Shown: positions 1 to 6,325, counted from the first letter of the stretch. The stretch is DNA of 12,264 nt from JBHIER01 sp046760705 [NCBI: bacterium] (GCA_046760705.1 JBHIER010000044.1:1-12264); one strand, 5' to 3'. The notes: a model not told the origin generated them from the letters alone. Made by a program: numbers and translations.

Positions 1-114
1 CTTGTAAAAAACATCCTTTCCTTTAAAGGTAAATGGACCCGGAGGTAAACGCTCCCTCAGGTGCAAAGCCAACCCGTTGAAAATAGGCAGTTGCCGGTTT
101 TGCGAATTTATCAC
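1..114 (-). CDS. Possible partial coding region running off the left edge
   Basis: On the minus strand a frame stays open from position 189 to the window edge (63 codons). The part after a GTG at 112-114 reads VINSQNRQLPIFNGLALHL and continues to the edge with ordinary-looking codons. The frame starts inside the 3' end of the Mth938-type gene, so it could belong to a coupled downstream gene, but it has no ATG, GTG or TTG before the GTG at 114. A near-perfect Shine-Dalgarno-like AGGAGGTGAT overlaps that GTG, so it is too close to serve it. The product resembles no family I recognise. It may be a real gene with a start lost to an indel, a decayed gene, or chance. Confidence is low because the length is short and the rest lies outside the window. 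Confidence 0.25.
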   Translation of the reverse strand, partial: MINSQNRQLPIFNGLALHLRERLPPGPFTFKGKDVFYK

Positions 115-181
115 CTCCTCTTCGCTATCACAGATGCACCGCTCCTCATATCTCTCCCAATTCCTACAGAACTCTAAGCCC

Positions 182-520
182 TCAACAGGTCAGGTGGAGG
201 GCGGCGATGACGTTGCCCGATCCGACCAGCCGGTTGAAGGTCTGGCAAGCCTGGCCAGTTCTCTCGGTGATCAGTTTGATCCCCCCGGCCTCGAGATACT
301 CTTTCGTCTCCACCGGGACTTCCATCACGCCAGCATCCCCGGTGCCCACAACAAGCACTTCCGGCCTGGTCTCGACGATGCCCTTCAAGTCTCCAACACT
401 CAATCGATGACCTTCCTTTCGCCACCAGTTTGCATCCACCCGATCCGGATAGATGATCACATCCGAGGTGTAGCGTTCTCCATCAATGACGATCTCTCCA
501 AAACGGTACGAATCGATCAA
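182..520 (-). CDS. Mth938-domain (DUF498/NDUFAF3-like) protein
   Basis: This small protein matches the Mth938-like family (DUF498), a compact alpha/beta fold of about 110-125 residues found in archaea and bacteria and related to the mitochondrial complex I assembly factor NDUFAF3. The biochemical role of the bacterial members is not established. Visible family features are SYRFGEIVIDG near the N-terminus, SDVIIYPDRV, NWWRKEGHRL, the central PEVLVVGTGDAGVMEVP strand-turn, and the C-terminal VIAALHLTC. I chose a TTG start at 518-520 (112 residues, product beginning MIDSYRFG) because AAGGGAG lies about 10 bases upstream and homologues usually begin close to the YxFG motif. An in-frame TTG at 542-544 would add eight residues but lacks a good ribosome binding site. 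The stop overlaps the possible reading frame at the left edge. Confidence 0.88.
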   Translation of the reverse strand: MIDSYRFGEIVIDGERYTSDVIIYPDRVDANWWRKEGHRLSVGDLKGIVETRPEVLVVGTGDAGVMEVPVETKEYLEAGGIKLITERTGQACQTFNRLVGSGNVIAALHLTC

Positions 521-544
521 CTCAGTATCACTCCCTTCGATCAA

Positions 545-816
545 ATGCTCAAATCACAGATTTACACAGATAGACAGAGACATATTTTCAAAACTGGTTT
601 AGGGCCAAAACCTGTTCTTGACAGAGCCTGCCCCTGACATGTTCAGGAATTGAGTAACAGCCCAACTCTAAATTCTATCATCCTATAGTGCTGGGGCAGG
701 AGTTGCCTGTCTGTGCCGGGCGCGGCAGACGAGTACTCCTGCCCCAAAACCGGAACGGTGGAGCCAATGCGGGTGCGGTTAATAGGACACAGAGGGGCCG
801 CTCTGAACAGTACGTC
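545..816. other. Non-coding spacer between dinB and the Mth938-type gene
   Basis: I see no credible gene here; the open frames on either strand have no protein-like character. Next to the Mth938-type gene lies a short direct repeat, CACAGAT at 555-561 and again at 565-571, inside an ACAGA-rich stretch. A 15-base near-palindrome (CCTGA and TCAGG arms) sits at 633-647. The main structure is the long hairpin at 692-746. A weak CAGAG/CTCTG hairpin at 790-805 lies just after the dinB stop on the minus strand but has no T-run, so no convincing intrinsic terminator for dinB is visible. Confidence 0.6.
692..746. repeat. Long imperfect palindrome (REP-like hairpin)
   Basis: The arms TGGGGCAGGAGT (692-703) and ACTCCTGCCCCA (735-746) are perfect reverse complements of 12 bases. 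Inside them GTCTG-T-GCC and GGCAGAC form a second stem with one bulged base. The whole can therefore fold into one long GC-rich hairpin or cruciform. Neither strand has a T-run directly after it, so it does not look like an ordinary Rho-independent terminator. It resembles the dispersed palindromic units of many environmental genomes. It lies downstream of dinB and could still act as a transcript 3' end stabiliser, which is inference. Confidence 0.7.
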
Positions 817-2007
817 TCAGCTTTTCTTGATCTTCTCCTTCTTCAAAAGTGCGGCTCGTTTTACTACGTCATTCCCATATTTATCCTTTATCTTGTCAAC
901 GGAGGCTGCTATTTTTTCTCTTTTACCCATTTCGTCTTGGAACAGATCCATCTGCTCTTCCTGGTTTCTGTCCAGTTGCGAGAGGCCAACCCCTAAGAGC
1001 CTTACCTTCCGACCACTTAGGTTAAATGCTTGAAAGAGACCAAAGGCAGCTTGGTAGATACTCTCCGTCAAATTGGTGCCATCCGAAAGGGTCCGATTTC
1101 TGGTGAAGGTGGAGAAATCGGCGAACCGGATCTTTAGGGTAACAGTTCTTCCTTTGACCCCTTTCAGGCGGGCCCGGCGGCCCACCCGCTCCGACAGATC
1201 GAGGAGGGTAGTGCTCATGAGTTCTCTGTCTTCGATGTCCCTGTCGAAGGTGAGCTCATGGCTGATCGACTTGACTTCATCCCAAGGAAGGACTGGGCTT
1301 TCATCAATCCCGTTGGCCAGATCCCAAAGGTGGCGGCCAACCTTCCCCATTTTCTTCTCCAAGGAGCCGGGAGGATAGCTGGCCAACTGGCCGATGACCA
1401 TAATGCCAGCTTCACGGAGCCTCCTCGAAGTCTTCGCCCCGACACCCCACAGACGTTCAACCGGCAGCTCAGCCAGAAAGTCCCTCTCCTCACCGGGTCG
1501 AACGAGCACAAACCCATCCGGCTTGCCCAATTCTGAGGCCATTTTGGCTAAATATTTGTTGGGGGCAATACCCACGGAGATGGTGAGCCCCTCATCCTCC
1601 CGGATTCTCCGTTTGATCTCCCACCCTATCTCTTCGGCCGACCCGAAGAGCCGATCGCAACCCGTCACGTCCATGAAGGCCTCATCGACGCTCACCTGTT
1701 CAACCAAAGGCGTGTACTCTGTGAAGAGAGCCATGATCCGATCGGAGATCTCTTTATACCGCTGCATGCGTACCGGGCGGTAGGCGGCCTGAGGGCACAA
1801 CCGACAGGCCCTGGAGATGGGCATGGCCGAATGGACTCCAAATTCTCTGGCTTCGTACGAGGCCGCCGAAACGACGCCCCGGCCCTTCTTCGGGTCGGCC
1901 CCGACCACAACCGGCTTACCCCTCAGCCGGGGATCGTCCAACTGCTCCACCGAAGCGAAGAAGGCATCCAGATCGACGTGTATGATGGTCCGTTCGCTCT
2001 TCATCAT
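817..2007 (-). CDS. dinB: DNA polymerase IV (Y-family translesion polymerase)
   Basis: DNA polymerase IV copies past damaged template bases with low fidelity and no proofreading, and usually works with the sliding clamp. With the ATG at 2005-2007 the product has 396 residues, somewhat longer than E. coli DinB (351). The palm/finger signature IIHVDLDAFFASVE gives the first metal-binding Asp (about 12) and the Phe steric gate (about 17). SVDEAFMDVT carries the catalytic Asp-Glu pair (about 108-109). YEAREFGVHSAMP, SVGIAPNKYLAKMAS and the helix-hairpin-helix-like LWGVGAKTSRRL follow, and then the little-finger domain. QMDLF at about 352-356 is a clamp-binding motif, followed by a lysine-rich tail. 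An in-frame TTG at 2037 would add ten residues; neither start has a strong ribosome binding site. The gene stands alone, with spacers of 180-270 bases on both sides. I see no trustworthy LexA box. Confidence 0.96.
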   Translation of the reverse strand: MMKSERTIIHVDLDAFFASVEQLDDPRLRGKPVVVGADPKKGRGVVSAASYEAREFGVHSAMPISRACRLCPQAAYRPVRMQRYKEISDRIMALFTEYTPLVEQVSVDEAFMDVTGCDRLFGSAEEIGWEIKRRIREDEGLTISVGIAPNKYLAKMASELGKPDGFVLVRPGEERDFLAELPVERLWGVGAKTSRRLREAGIMVIGQLASYPPGSLEKKMGKVGRHLWDLANGIDESPVLPWDEVKSISHELTFDRDIEDRELMSTTLLDLSERVGRRARLKGVKGRTVTLKIRFADFSTFTRNRTLSDGTNLTESIYQAAFGLFQAFNLSGRKVRLLGVGLSQLDRNQEEQMDLFQDEMGKREKIAASVDKIKDKYGNDVVKRAALLKKEKIKKS

Positions 2008-2108
2008 ATCAGTGGATCTATAAGTATCGGCAATCAAATCTTTGTTTTTTTTGGCAGAACATTTTTAGTGTCCCGACATTGCAAGTCCAGAGTGAAGCTC
2101 AAGATAGG

Positions 2109-2162
2109 GTGACGGTGACGAAGCCCGCCCTGTTAGAAAGGAATCTTCTGAAGGGCTTCGCC
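2109..2162. repeat. Palindromic intergenic repeat, copy 1
   Basis: The arms CGAAGCCC (2119-2126) and GGGCTTCG (2153-2160) form an 8-bp stem around a 26-base loop. Positions 2109-2130 are the exact reverse complement of 6304-6325 (22 bases). The loop segment with CTGTTAGAAAGGAA resembles the reverse complement of the hairpin at 6209-6238, which reads CCGTTAGATATGAA. This is therefore one member of a small dispersed repeat family. It lies between the pyruvate kinase C-domain gene and dinB, and no T-run follows it on the minus strand. Confidence 0.65.
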
Positions 2163-2188
2163 TTACCGACCGGAAGGGTGGTTTCGTC

Positions 2189-2770
2189 TCACAGCCTCGG
2201 CTTGCATATAACCTCTTTGATGCGTAGGTCGAAAAAGGTCTGGGCGTTGGCCGGCTGTAATACCAGGGCCGTGTCCGCTCCACGCCCTGTTCCGGCAATG
2301 GCGATCACCTCCTCGTCGGTCCGCACCAGCCCGGCGTCGGCAACCATGAGGGCCATCTCACAGGCTACCTTGGTCCCCTCCCCAAAGATGCGCAGGGTAT
2401 AGGCCACCAGTTCCTCCAGCTCGTAGGTACCCAGCTTCTTCCGAACGGCCCGGCCAACCCCACCGAAGGAGTGTTGGCCGGTGAGAATCTTTGCGCCCGC
2501 TGCTATTATGGTCCGTCGGTTCTCCTCCCTCAACTCCTGCACGTTTGGTTCCGTAAACCCGGTCGAGTGAGTGACCACAACGAGGTTGTACCCCTTGAAC
2601 AGCTCTGCGGCTTTGACTCCTGTCCGGCCCACCGTGGTGGCCACGATGATGCTTTCGATTCCCAGGGCCTGGGCCCGCTTTTGGGCTAAGGCCAGAGTCG
2701 CATCGGTGTTTTTTGGCCCGGGGCGGACAAAGTAGATGGCTTTCCTTTCGACAGCTTCAGATGTCTCCAT
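2189..2770 (-). CDS. Stand-alone pyruvate kinase alpha/beta (C-terminal) domain protein
   Basis: The 193-residue product matches the C-terminal alpha/beta domain of pyruvate kinase (PK_C family, PF02887) as an independent protein. In full pyruvate kinases this domain carries the allosteric effector site, while the catalytic TIM barrel is a separate N-terminal part that is absent here. It is therefore unlikely to be a kinase by itself. Such free-standing proteins occur in archaea and several bacterial lineages, and their role is unknown. Visible segments are IYFVRPGPKNTDATLALAQ, ESIIVATTVGRTGVKAAELF, NLVVVTHSTGF, AGAKILTGQHSFGGVGRAV and the end EVIAIAGTGRGADTALVLQP, which matches the GxxGxxDTA-like nucleotide/effector loop. 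The ATG at 2768-2770 has GAGGGAG directly upstream. There is no adjacent partner gene. A TTGACA-containing inverted repeat lies about 100 bases upstream. Confidence 0.87.
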   Translation of the reverse strand: METSEAVERKAIYFVRPGPKNTDATLALAQKRAQALGIESIIVATTVGRTGVKAAELFKGYNLVVVTHSTGFTEPNVQELREENRRTIIAAGAKILTGQHSFGGVGRAVRKKLGTYELEELVAYTLRIFGEGTKVACEMALMVADAGLVRTDEEVIAIAGTGRGADTALVLQPANAQTFFDLRIKEVICKPRL

Positions 2771-2871
2771 CTCTCCCTCACTCAGATGAGAATGGGCACC
2801 CCGAAAGGCCAGGATGCCCGGTCGAACTTTTATCCTGCTTACAGGGCAAAGGTAATCAAACCTTCCCCTTT

Positions 2872-2890
2872 TGTCAACCCATTTTTGACA
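2872..2890 (-). promoter_or_regulatory. Inverted repeat with a -35-like box upstream of the pyruvate kinase C-domain gene
   Basis: Arms TGTCAA and TTGACA are perfect reverse complements separated by seven bases. Read on the minus strand, the second arm is a consensus -35 TTGACA (2877-2872). At a 17-base spacing the -10 would be TACCTT, which is poor. The arrangement suggests a promoter overlapped by an operator-like palindrome, but the weak -10 makes this uncertain. Confidence 0.3.
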
Positions 2891-3288
2891 GACCCTCCCT
2901 CAACGTCCAGGTAGGGTTTTTTTTCATCAATTTGTGGCCATTTCACCCACTTTTTTTGGCAACTGGCACAGGAACGATCCGGGTCAAACTCTTCTCAGCC
3001 CCCTCTCTTTCGCCTCATAATACCTTGGTATGCACGCAGATATCCGAATGATAGGAGAAAATATCAATTTTCCAAGATAACGGCACCGAATTTGCGGAGA
3101 TAAAACAGATGCGGGTGAGTAGCGGATGGGTTGACTGACAAAACGGTAACATTCCCTCTCATTTCCCTCCATATTCACCTACCCTTTTTCCCTCTGAGCC
3201 GTGAAAGCCCGCACGTCTTTTTGGTCAAATGGGAGCGCATTCGTAGTTTTTTCAAATGAGAGTCAAAGCTGAATTTTTTCATTTTTCT

Positions 3289-3398
3289 CTGTCATTCCTG
3301 CGAAGGGGGGAATCTCCTGGAGATCACTATATACACAGGAACGAAGAGGTGCCGGAATACCGGGACAAGTCCGGTACGGGCTCAGTCCGGCATGACAG
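3289..3398. repeat. MITE-like palindromic element, complete copy
   Basis: A 110-base unit bounded by the perfect 7-base inverted repeat CTGTCAT (3289-3295) and ATGACAG (3392-3398). Its right half holds nested arms: TGCCGGA (3350-3356) with TCCGGCA (3386-3392), and TACCGG (3358-3363) with CCGGTA (3371-3376). The left end matches 25 of 28 bases of a second, truncated copy at 6090. It encodes nothing convincing and is most simply a non-autonomous mobile or REP-like repeat. It sits about 30 bases beyond the stop of the radical SAM gene and might form that transcript's 3' end. Confidence 0.65.
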
Positions 3399-3430
3399 GG
3401 TAGGGTTTGAGCGTGCCCTGGTTGTAGCCG

Positions 3431-4720
3431 CTACCATTCCGGAGCCCTGTTAGCAGCGAATCTCTCTTTCGGAGGATTGAAATAGCCGAATTGCAAGCGG
3501 GGAAACCTTTTCCTCAAGCGGTCCATTGTCTCTCTTATCCCAAAGCCCGGGCCGAGGGCATCGGATGGTAACGAACCGAGGTACACCTCGGGATCGATAT
3601 TGAGGTTGCGCATCTGAATCATGTTCGGTTTTACCTCATCAATCAAAGACGTAAGGGCCTCCAACTCAGGTTCAGTGTCGGTGATTCCGGGAAAGACAAA
3701 GAGGTTGATACTGGTGAATTTTCCGTACATTCTGGCAATTCGTAATGTTTCGAATACGGCATCGAGTCCATAGCTGCGGGGTTTGAAGTAAGCATCGTAA
3801 AGTTCTTTCCGAGGGCTGTTGAGTGAGACACGAATACTATCCAAGCCGGCTCGAAAGAGGCGCTCCACAACCTCCGGCAGGCTGCCGTTGGTGTTGAGGT
3901 TGATGGTTCCATCTCCGGTCCGGTTCCGGACAAGCCGGATGCACTCCTCCAAGAGGTCATCCATGAGAAGGGGTTCTCCTTCGCAGCCCTGGCCGAAGCT
4001 GACCACGGCCTGCTTGACCCGTTGGACGTGGCCCAGGGCCACCTCGGCCACCTCCTCCGGTGTGGGTGGCACGTCCAGCCGCTCGTGGGAGGCCTTGAAC
4101 TGGCCGTCGGACTGGAGGGAGATGCATCCCACGCACTGGGCGTTGCAGGCGATGCTGATGGGCAAGGGCGCCTCCCATCGGTCGAGAAAGAAGTTCTGGG
4201 CCGCCCGGCAGCCGTACTCCAGGGCACAGCGGACAAGCTGCTGCACCAACCGATTATGGCCCATCTGTTGAAGCCGTTTACCGATACGTTTTTGGACACG
4301 ATTCATATTGAACCGCCAAGGGTCCTGCCTGGGATCGGGATCCACCCGCAAGCCGGCAGCCCAAAGTTGTCCTTCGGCGAATCCTAACGCCGTATATGCG
4401 AAGAGGGGTAGGGCCGGAGCGCCCTTCCTCGTACGATAGGCCGGCCGCATGGTCTGGGTATAAGCCGGGGCCATAAAGACAGCCGCGCCCTGAGCCGGCT
4501 TACCCTCCCACTCGTCAAAAACCACGGGCTCGCCGGTGCGGGGGTCAATCCCCACCGGCGACCGTTCCGGCAACATCAAGAAATCAGTCCCTCGAGGGAC
4601 AGGAACGACATCCGCTTCACCCACTGGCCACGGCTCAGGTCCGTCCAGGCCGGCCATCTCCAGCTCAGGATGGTCGTAGATCTTTCCGCCATCGTCGCAA
4701 AAGACCGTGCGAAGCTTCAT
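3431..4720 (-). CDS. Radical SAM protein of unassigned substrate
   Basis: The 429-residue protein has a radical SAM core with the cluster motif CNAQCVGC (Cys192, Cys196, Cys199), which binds the [4Fe-4S] cluster that cleaves S-adenosylmethionine. Other core features are GCEGEPLL (248-250 is the GEP glycine-rich loop), NLNTNGSLPEVV, DSIRVSLNSP and FPGITDTEPEL, as in the MoaA/NifB/PqqE-like superfamily. An unusually long N-terminal region of about 185 residues precedes the core and contains PRTGEPV, APAYTQTMRPAY and RVDPDPRQDPWRF. No cysteine-rich C-terminal SPASM-type region is visible. It is not AmrS, the radical SAM partner expected for MEMO1/AMMECR1, since that family has a different layout with its cluster motif in an N-terminal domain. 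The ATG at 4718-4720 has only a weak AAGAAAAG upstream. It stands alone after a terminator, so its neighbours give no clue to substrate. Confidence 0.88.
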   Translation of the reverse strand: MKLRTVFCDDGGKIYDHPELEMAGLDGPEPWPVGEADVVPVPRGTDFLMLPERSPVGIDPRTGEPVVFDEWEGKPAQGAAVFMAPAYTQTMRPAYRTRKGAPALPLFAYTALGFAEGQLWAAGLRVDPDPRQDPWRFNMNRVQKRIGKRLQQMGHNRLVQQLVRCALEYGCRAAQNFFLDRWEAPLPISIACNAQCVGCISLQSDGQFKASHERLDVPPTPEEVAEVALGHVQRVKQAVVSFGQGCEGEPLLMDDLLEECIRLVRNRTGDGTINLNTNGSLPEVVERLFRAGLDSIRVSLNSPRKELYDAYFKPRSYGLDAVFETLRIARMYGKFTSINLFVFPGITDTEPELEALTSLIDEVKPNMIQMRNLNIDPEVYLGSLPSDALGPGFGIRETMDRLRKRFPRLQFGYFNPPKERFAANRAPEW

Positions 4721-4762
4721 CTTTTCTTAAGAATCGAGGTTCTTTGAGGCGAAGAGACTGCT

Positions 4763-4785
4763 GTCAGGTGGCTTGACAACCTGAC
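4763..4785. promoter_or_regulatory. 7-bp inverted repeat upstream of the radical SAM gene
   Basis: GTCAGGT (4763-4769) and ACCTGAC (4779-4785) are perfect reverse complements around a 9-base centre, about 45 bases upstream of the radical SAM start. The position suits an operator or a leader hairpin. No clear -35/-10 pair accompanies it, so a regulatory role is only inferred. Confidence 0.3.
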
Positions 4786-4788
4786 CCA

Positions 4789-4816
4789 CAAAAACTCCAG
4801 ACTTTCGTCTGGAGTT
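4789..4816 (-). terminator. Rho-independent terminator after the PH-domain gene
   Basis: The arms AACTCCAGAC (4793-4802) and GTCTGGAGTT (4807-4816) are a perfect 10-bp stem. Read on the minus strand the loop is GAAA, and the stem runs straight into a T-run (TTTTTGTG, to about 4789). It lies about 50 bases after the stop of the PH-domain gene, in the correct orientation for the PAP2/PH-domain operon. It separates that unit from the radical SAM gene. Confidence 0.88.
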
Positions 4817-4866
4817 CACAGTTAGATCCGGTGGGCGAACATCAAAAATGGCGCTTGATGGCTGTT

Positions 4867-5376
4867 CTAAGATTTCGGCAGGCAAGATTTTACCACCTCT
4901 ACGAATTCCTTCGGCCGATCGGGAGTGAGGACGTACTTTCTGTCCGCCTCGATGAGAACACCGCAGTTGCCGTGAGTGGCGTACATCTTGAAACTTCCCA
5001 ACTCTTTGTTTCGAAACGAACCGTAGTATCCGAAGAGACCACCGTTGCCGAAGGTGCGAGTCGATTTCATGAACCGATCCTTTTCGATTCGGGACACACC
5101 TTGTATTCTTCCAATTTCGATCTGCACAGGCGAGATCTTTCTCACCCCGGTGATGGAGGTCTCATCCAGCAAAAAGCCTTGGGGGGCATAGAGATACGAG
5201 AGCACGAGCAGAAGAGCATTGCCCAGAATGAGCAGAGCGGAGAGGGGAATGGCAACCTTCAGCGAGGTTGTCAGGAACAGAACGACTGCCATGACGATCG
5301 TCTCCAAAAGGAGAAATGCTCCTACCCCGTATGTGATTATTTTGAGCATTTTGTCCCAGGGTGCTTGGAAATACAC
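4867..5376 (-). CDS. Two-TM bacterial PH-domain (bPH_5-like) membrane protein
   Basis: The 169-residue product has two hydrophobic segments (about 12-36 and 41-63) followed by a soluble domain of about 100 residues. That domain resembles the bacterial pleckstrin-homology family bPH_5 (PF10882). It shows LLDETSITGV, VQIEIGRIQGVSRIE, the hallmark GNGGLFGYYGSFRNKELGSF, then MYATH and KYVLTPDRPKEF. The function is unknown; related domains sit on the cytoplasmic face or oligomerise. The start is the GTG at 5374-5376, because AGGAGG at 5385-5390 is placed eight bases upstream. The frame stays open far upstream, but there it only overlaps the PAP2 gene. The start is two bases after the PAP2 stop, so the two genes are almost certainly co-transcribed and coupled. 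A strong terminator follows. A Met at residue 10 is an alternative start without its own binding site. Confidence 0.85.
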   Translation of the reverse strand: MYFQAPWDKMLKIITYGVGAFLLLETIVMAVVLFLTTSLKVAIPLSALLILGNALLLVLSYLYAPQGFLLDETSITGVRKISPVQIEIGRIQGVSRIEKDRFMKSTRTFGNGGLFGYYGSFRNKELGSFKMYATHGNCGVLIEADRKYVLTPDRPKEFVEVVKSCLPKS

Positions 5377-5378
5377 GC

Positions 5379-5978
5379 TCAATTCCTCCTCTTCAAAATA
5401 CTCTGACGTCTGAGCCGCACCTTGTCGACTGCCCTTGCCACCAGACCTTCGGAGGCCAATACAACTGCGGCGCAGACAGTACCCAAAACGGCCCCAAAGA
5501 TTATATCGAAGGGGAAATGGACACCGACGTAAACGCGGGAGAAACCGACCAGAAGGGCAAGGAGGACAAGAATTGGGGTCAATTTGCGGTATTTGAAGGA
5601 AAAGAGGGTGGCCTGAGCAAAGATGTTGGTGGCGTGAGATGAGGGAAAGGAGTAAGCTTTGGTACAGCTCACCAGGAGGCGGACGTGGTCCAGAGCGTTG
5701 CAAGGTCTGGTCCGGGCAAAATAGGGCTTCAGGAGACTGCTGCTGAGTTGGTCGGTCAGAGCCAGGCACACTCCAGCCAACAGCGCCACAATGCGCCCTT
5801 TCTTTCCGCCAAAGACGAGAAGACCCACCCAGACCACTGCCAGAGGAATCCGCCAGTTATCGATATCGGTCAGGAAGGGCATCACCACATCGAAGAGACG
5901 GTTGTGTGTGCCATTGTTTAAGATATAAAAGAGTGTTTTGTCACACTGGATCAGAAAATCGACTATTGGACTGGGCAT
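5379..5978 (-). CDS. PAP2-family membrane phosphatase
   Basis: The 199-residue integral membrane protein belongs to the PAP2 (phosphatidic acid phosphatase type 2) superfamily, which removes phosphate from lipid phosphates such as undecaprenyl pyrophosphate or phosphatidic acid at the outer face of the membrane. All three active-site motifs are present: K84-PYFART-RP92, the phosphatase loop PSSH at 112-115 (most relatives have PSGH), and SRVYVGVHFPFD with Arg148, His154 and Asp158. Several hydrophobic segments surround them (about 44-57, 62-75, 134-146, 158-176). The start is the ATG at 5976-5978, with GAAAGGG just upstream. The stop is two bases before the PH-domain gene, whose ribosome binding site lies inside this gene's end. 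The exact substrate cannot be read from sequence; undecaprenyl-PP recycling is a common role in this family. Confidence 0.92.
   Translation of the reverse strand: MPSPIVDFLIQCDKTLFYILNNGTHNRLFDVVMPFLTDIDNWRIPLAVVWVGLLVFGGKKGRIVALLAGVCLALTDQLSSSLLKPYFARTRPCNALDHVRLLVSCTKAYSFPSSHATNIFAQATLFSFKYRKLTPILVLLALLVGFSRVYVGVHFPFDIIFGAVLGTVCAAVVLASEGLVARAVDKVRLRRQSILKRRN
5385..5390 (-). promoter_or_regulatory. Strong ribosome binding site deciding the PH-domain gene start
   Basis: AGGAGG on the minus strand, within the last codons of the PAP2 gene, lies eight bases before the GTG at 5374-5376. This spacing is ideal. It selects the GTG over the TTG that lies only two bases after AGGAGG and over the much longer open frame upstream. 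Confidence 0.8.
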
Positions 5979-6089
5979 GGCCCTTTCACCGTAGAAACTC
6001 TAATTCTGATTGCGCCACGGGCGGAGTTTACCCCGTGCCATGTCACAGGGCCTTCGCGATGAGGCCTCGTGTCAGATTCTCGTTCTCGC

Positions 6090-6153
6090 CTGTCATTGCT
6101 GCGAATGAGGGAATCTCATGGTTGTGTCCCAACGGTTGGAGATCCCTGTATAC
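6090..6153. repeat. Truncated copy of the MITE-like element
   Basis: The first 28 bases (6090-6117) match the left end of the element at 3289 with three differences, and 6138-6153 matches 3319-3334 with two differences. About 20 extra bases separate these two blocks here. The right terminal repeat ATGACAG is not found downstream, so this copy is 3'-truncated or rearranged. Confidence 0.6.
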
Positions 6154-6173
6154 TTAGCGCAGCAAAGCTGCCA

Positions 6174-6238
6174 CCAAAAACGTTTTTGGGTTAGGGTTAC
6201 GATGCCCGCCCCGTGAGATAACTTCATATCTAACGGGG
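6174..6238. repeat. Palindromic intergenic repeat, copy 2, with a strong hairpin
   Basis: A hairpin is formed by CCCCGTGAGATA (6209-6220) and TATCTAACGGGG (6227-6238): 11 of 12 positions pair around the loop ACTTCA. Positions 6181-6203, just to its left, are an exact 23-base reverse complement of 10738-10760. A 16-base palindrome (6174-6189) overlaps that match. The hairpin sequence is related to the repeat at 2109-2162. On the plus strand it is followed only after some ten bases by a short T-rich stretch, so I do not call it a terminator. Confidence 0.65.
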
Positions 6239-6303
6239 CCCGTTTCGTCTTTTATTGACGTTACCATGTACCGTAACCGATACCTGCCCGCTTCGCAGCA
6301 GGC

Positions 6304-6325
6304 GGGCGGGCTTCGTCACCGTCAC
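6304..6325. repeat. 22-base repeat fragment matching 2109-2130
   Basis: This stretch is an exact reverse complement of 2109-2130. It abuts the GCCCGC/GCGGGC hairpin on its left. It probably represents an arm of the same palindromic repeat family, inverted with respect to copy 1. Confidence 0.6.

Larger units (their letters stand above)
2771..3430. other. 660-base non-coding spacer
   Basis: No convincing gene is present. The open frames of about 65 codons on both strands have no family resemblance, and one of them runs through a repeat element. Near the right end of the pyruvate kinase domain gene lies a promoter/operator-like inverted repeat (2872-2890). A 12-base palindrome ATACCTTGGTAT sits at 3020-3031. 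Two similar short stretches, GGTCAAATGGGAG near 3222 and TTCAAATGAGAG near 3252, are diverged repeats. The MITE-like element fills 3289-3398. A T8 run at about 2918-2925 follows weak 5-base arms on the plus strand, where there is no gene to terminate. Confidence 0.6.

Noticed and set aside
2050-2080. LexA/SOS box upstream of dinB
   Set aside because: Only GGACA and TGTTC half-sites with imperfect symmetry are present, matching no LexA consensus I can name.
2890-2926. Plus-strand terminator-like T8 run after ACCCT/AGGGT arms
   Set aside because: The stem is only five bases with a long loop, and no plus-strand gene exists to terminate.
3256-3453. 65-codon plus-strand open frame
   Set aside because: It runs through the MITE-like element and into the radical SAM gene; it has no family resemblance.
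3431-4720. Radical SAM gene as the AmrS partner of the MEMO1-AMMECR1 proteins
   Set aside because: The cluster motif lies at residue 192 after a long N-terminal region, unlike AmrS, and the gene lies in a separate unit beyond a terminator.
5377-5769. Long N-terminal extension of the PH-domain protein
   Set aside because: It is entirely inside the PAP2 gene in another frame, and a strong ribosome binding site marks the GTG at 5374-5376.
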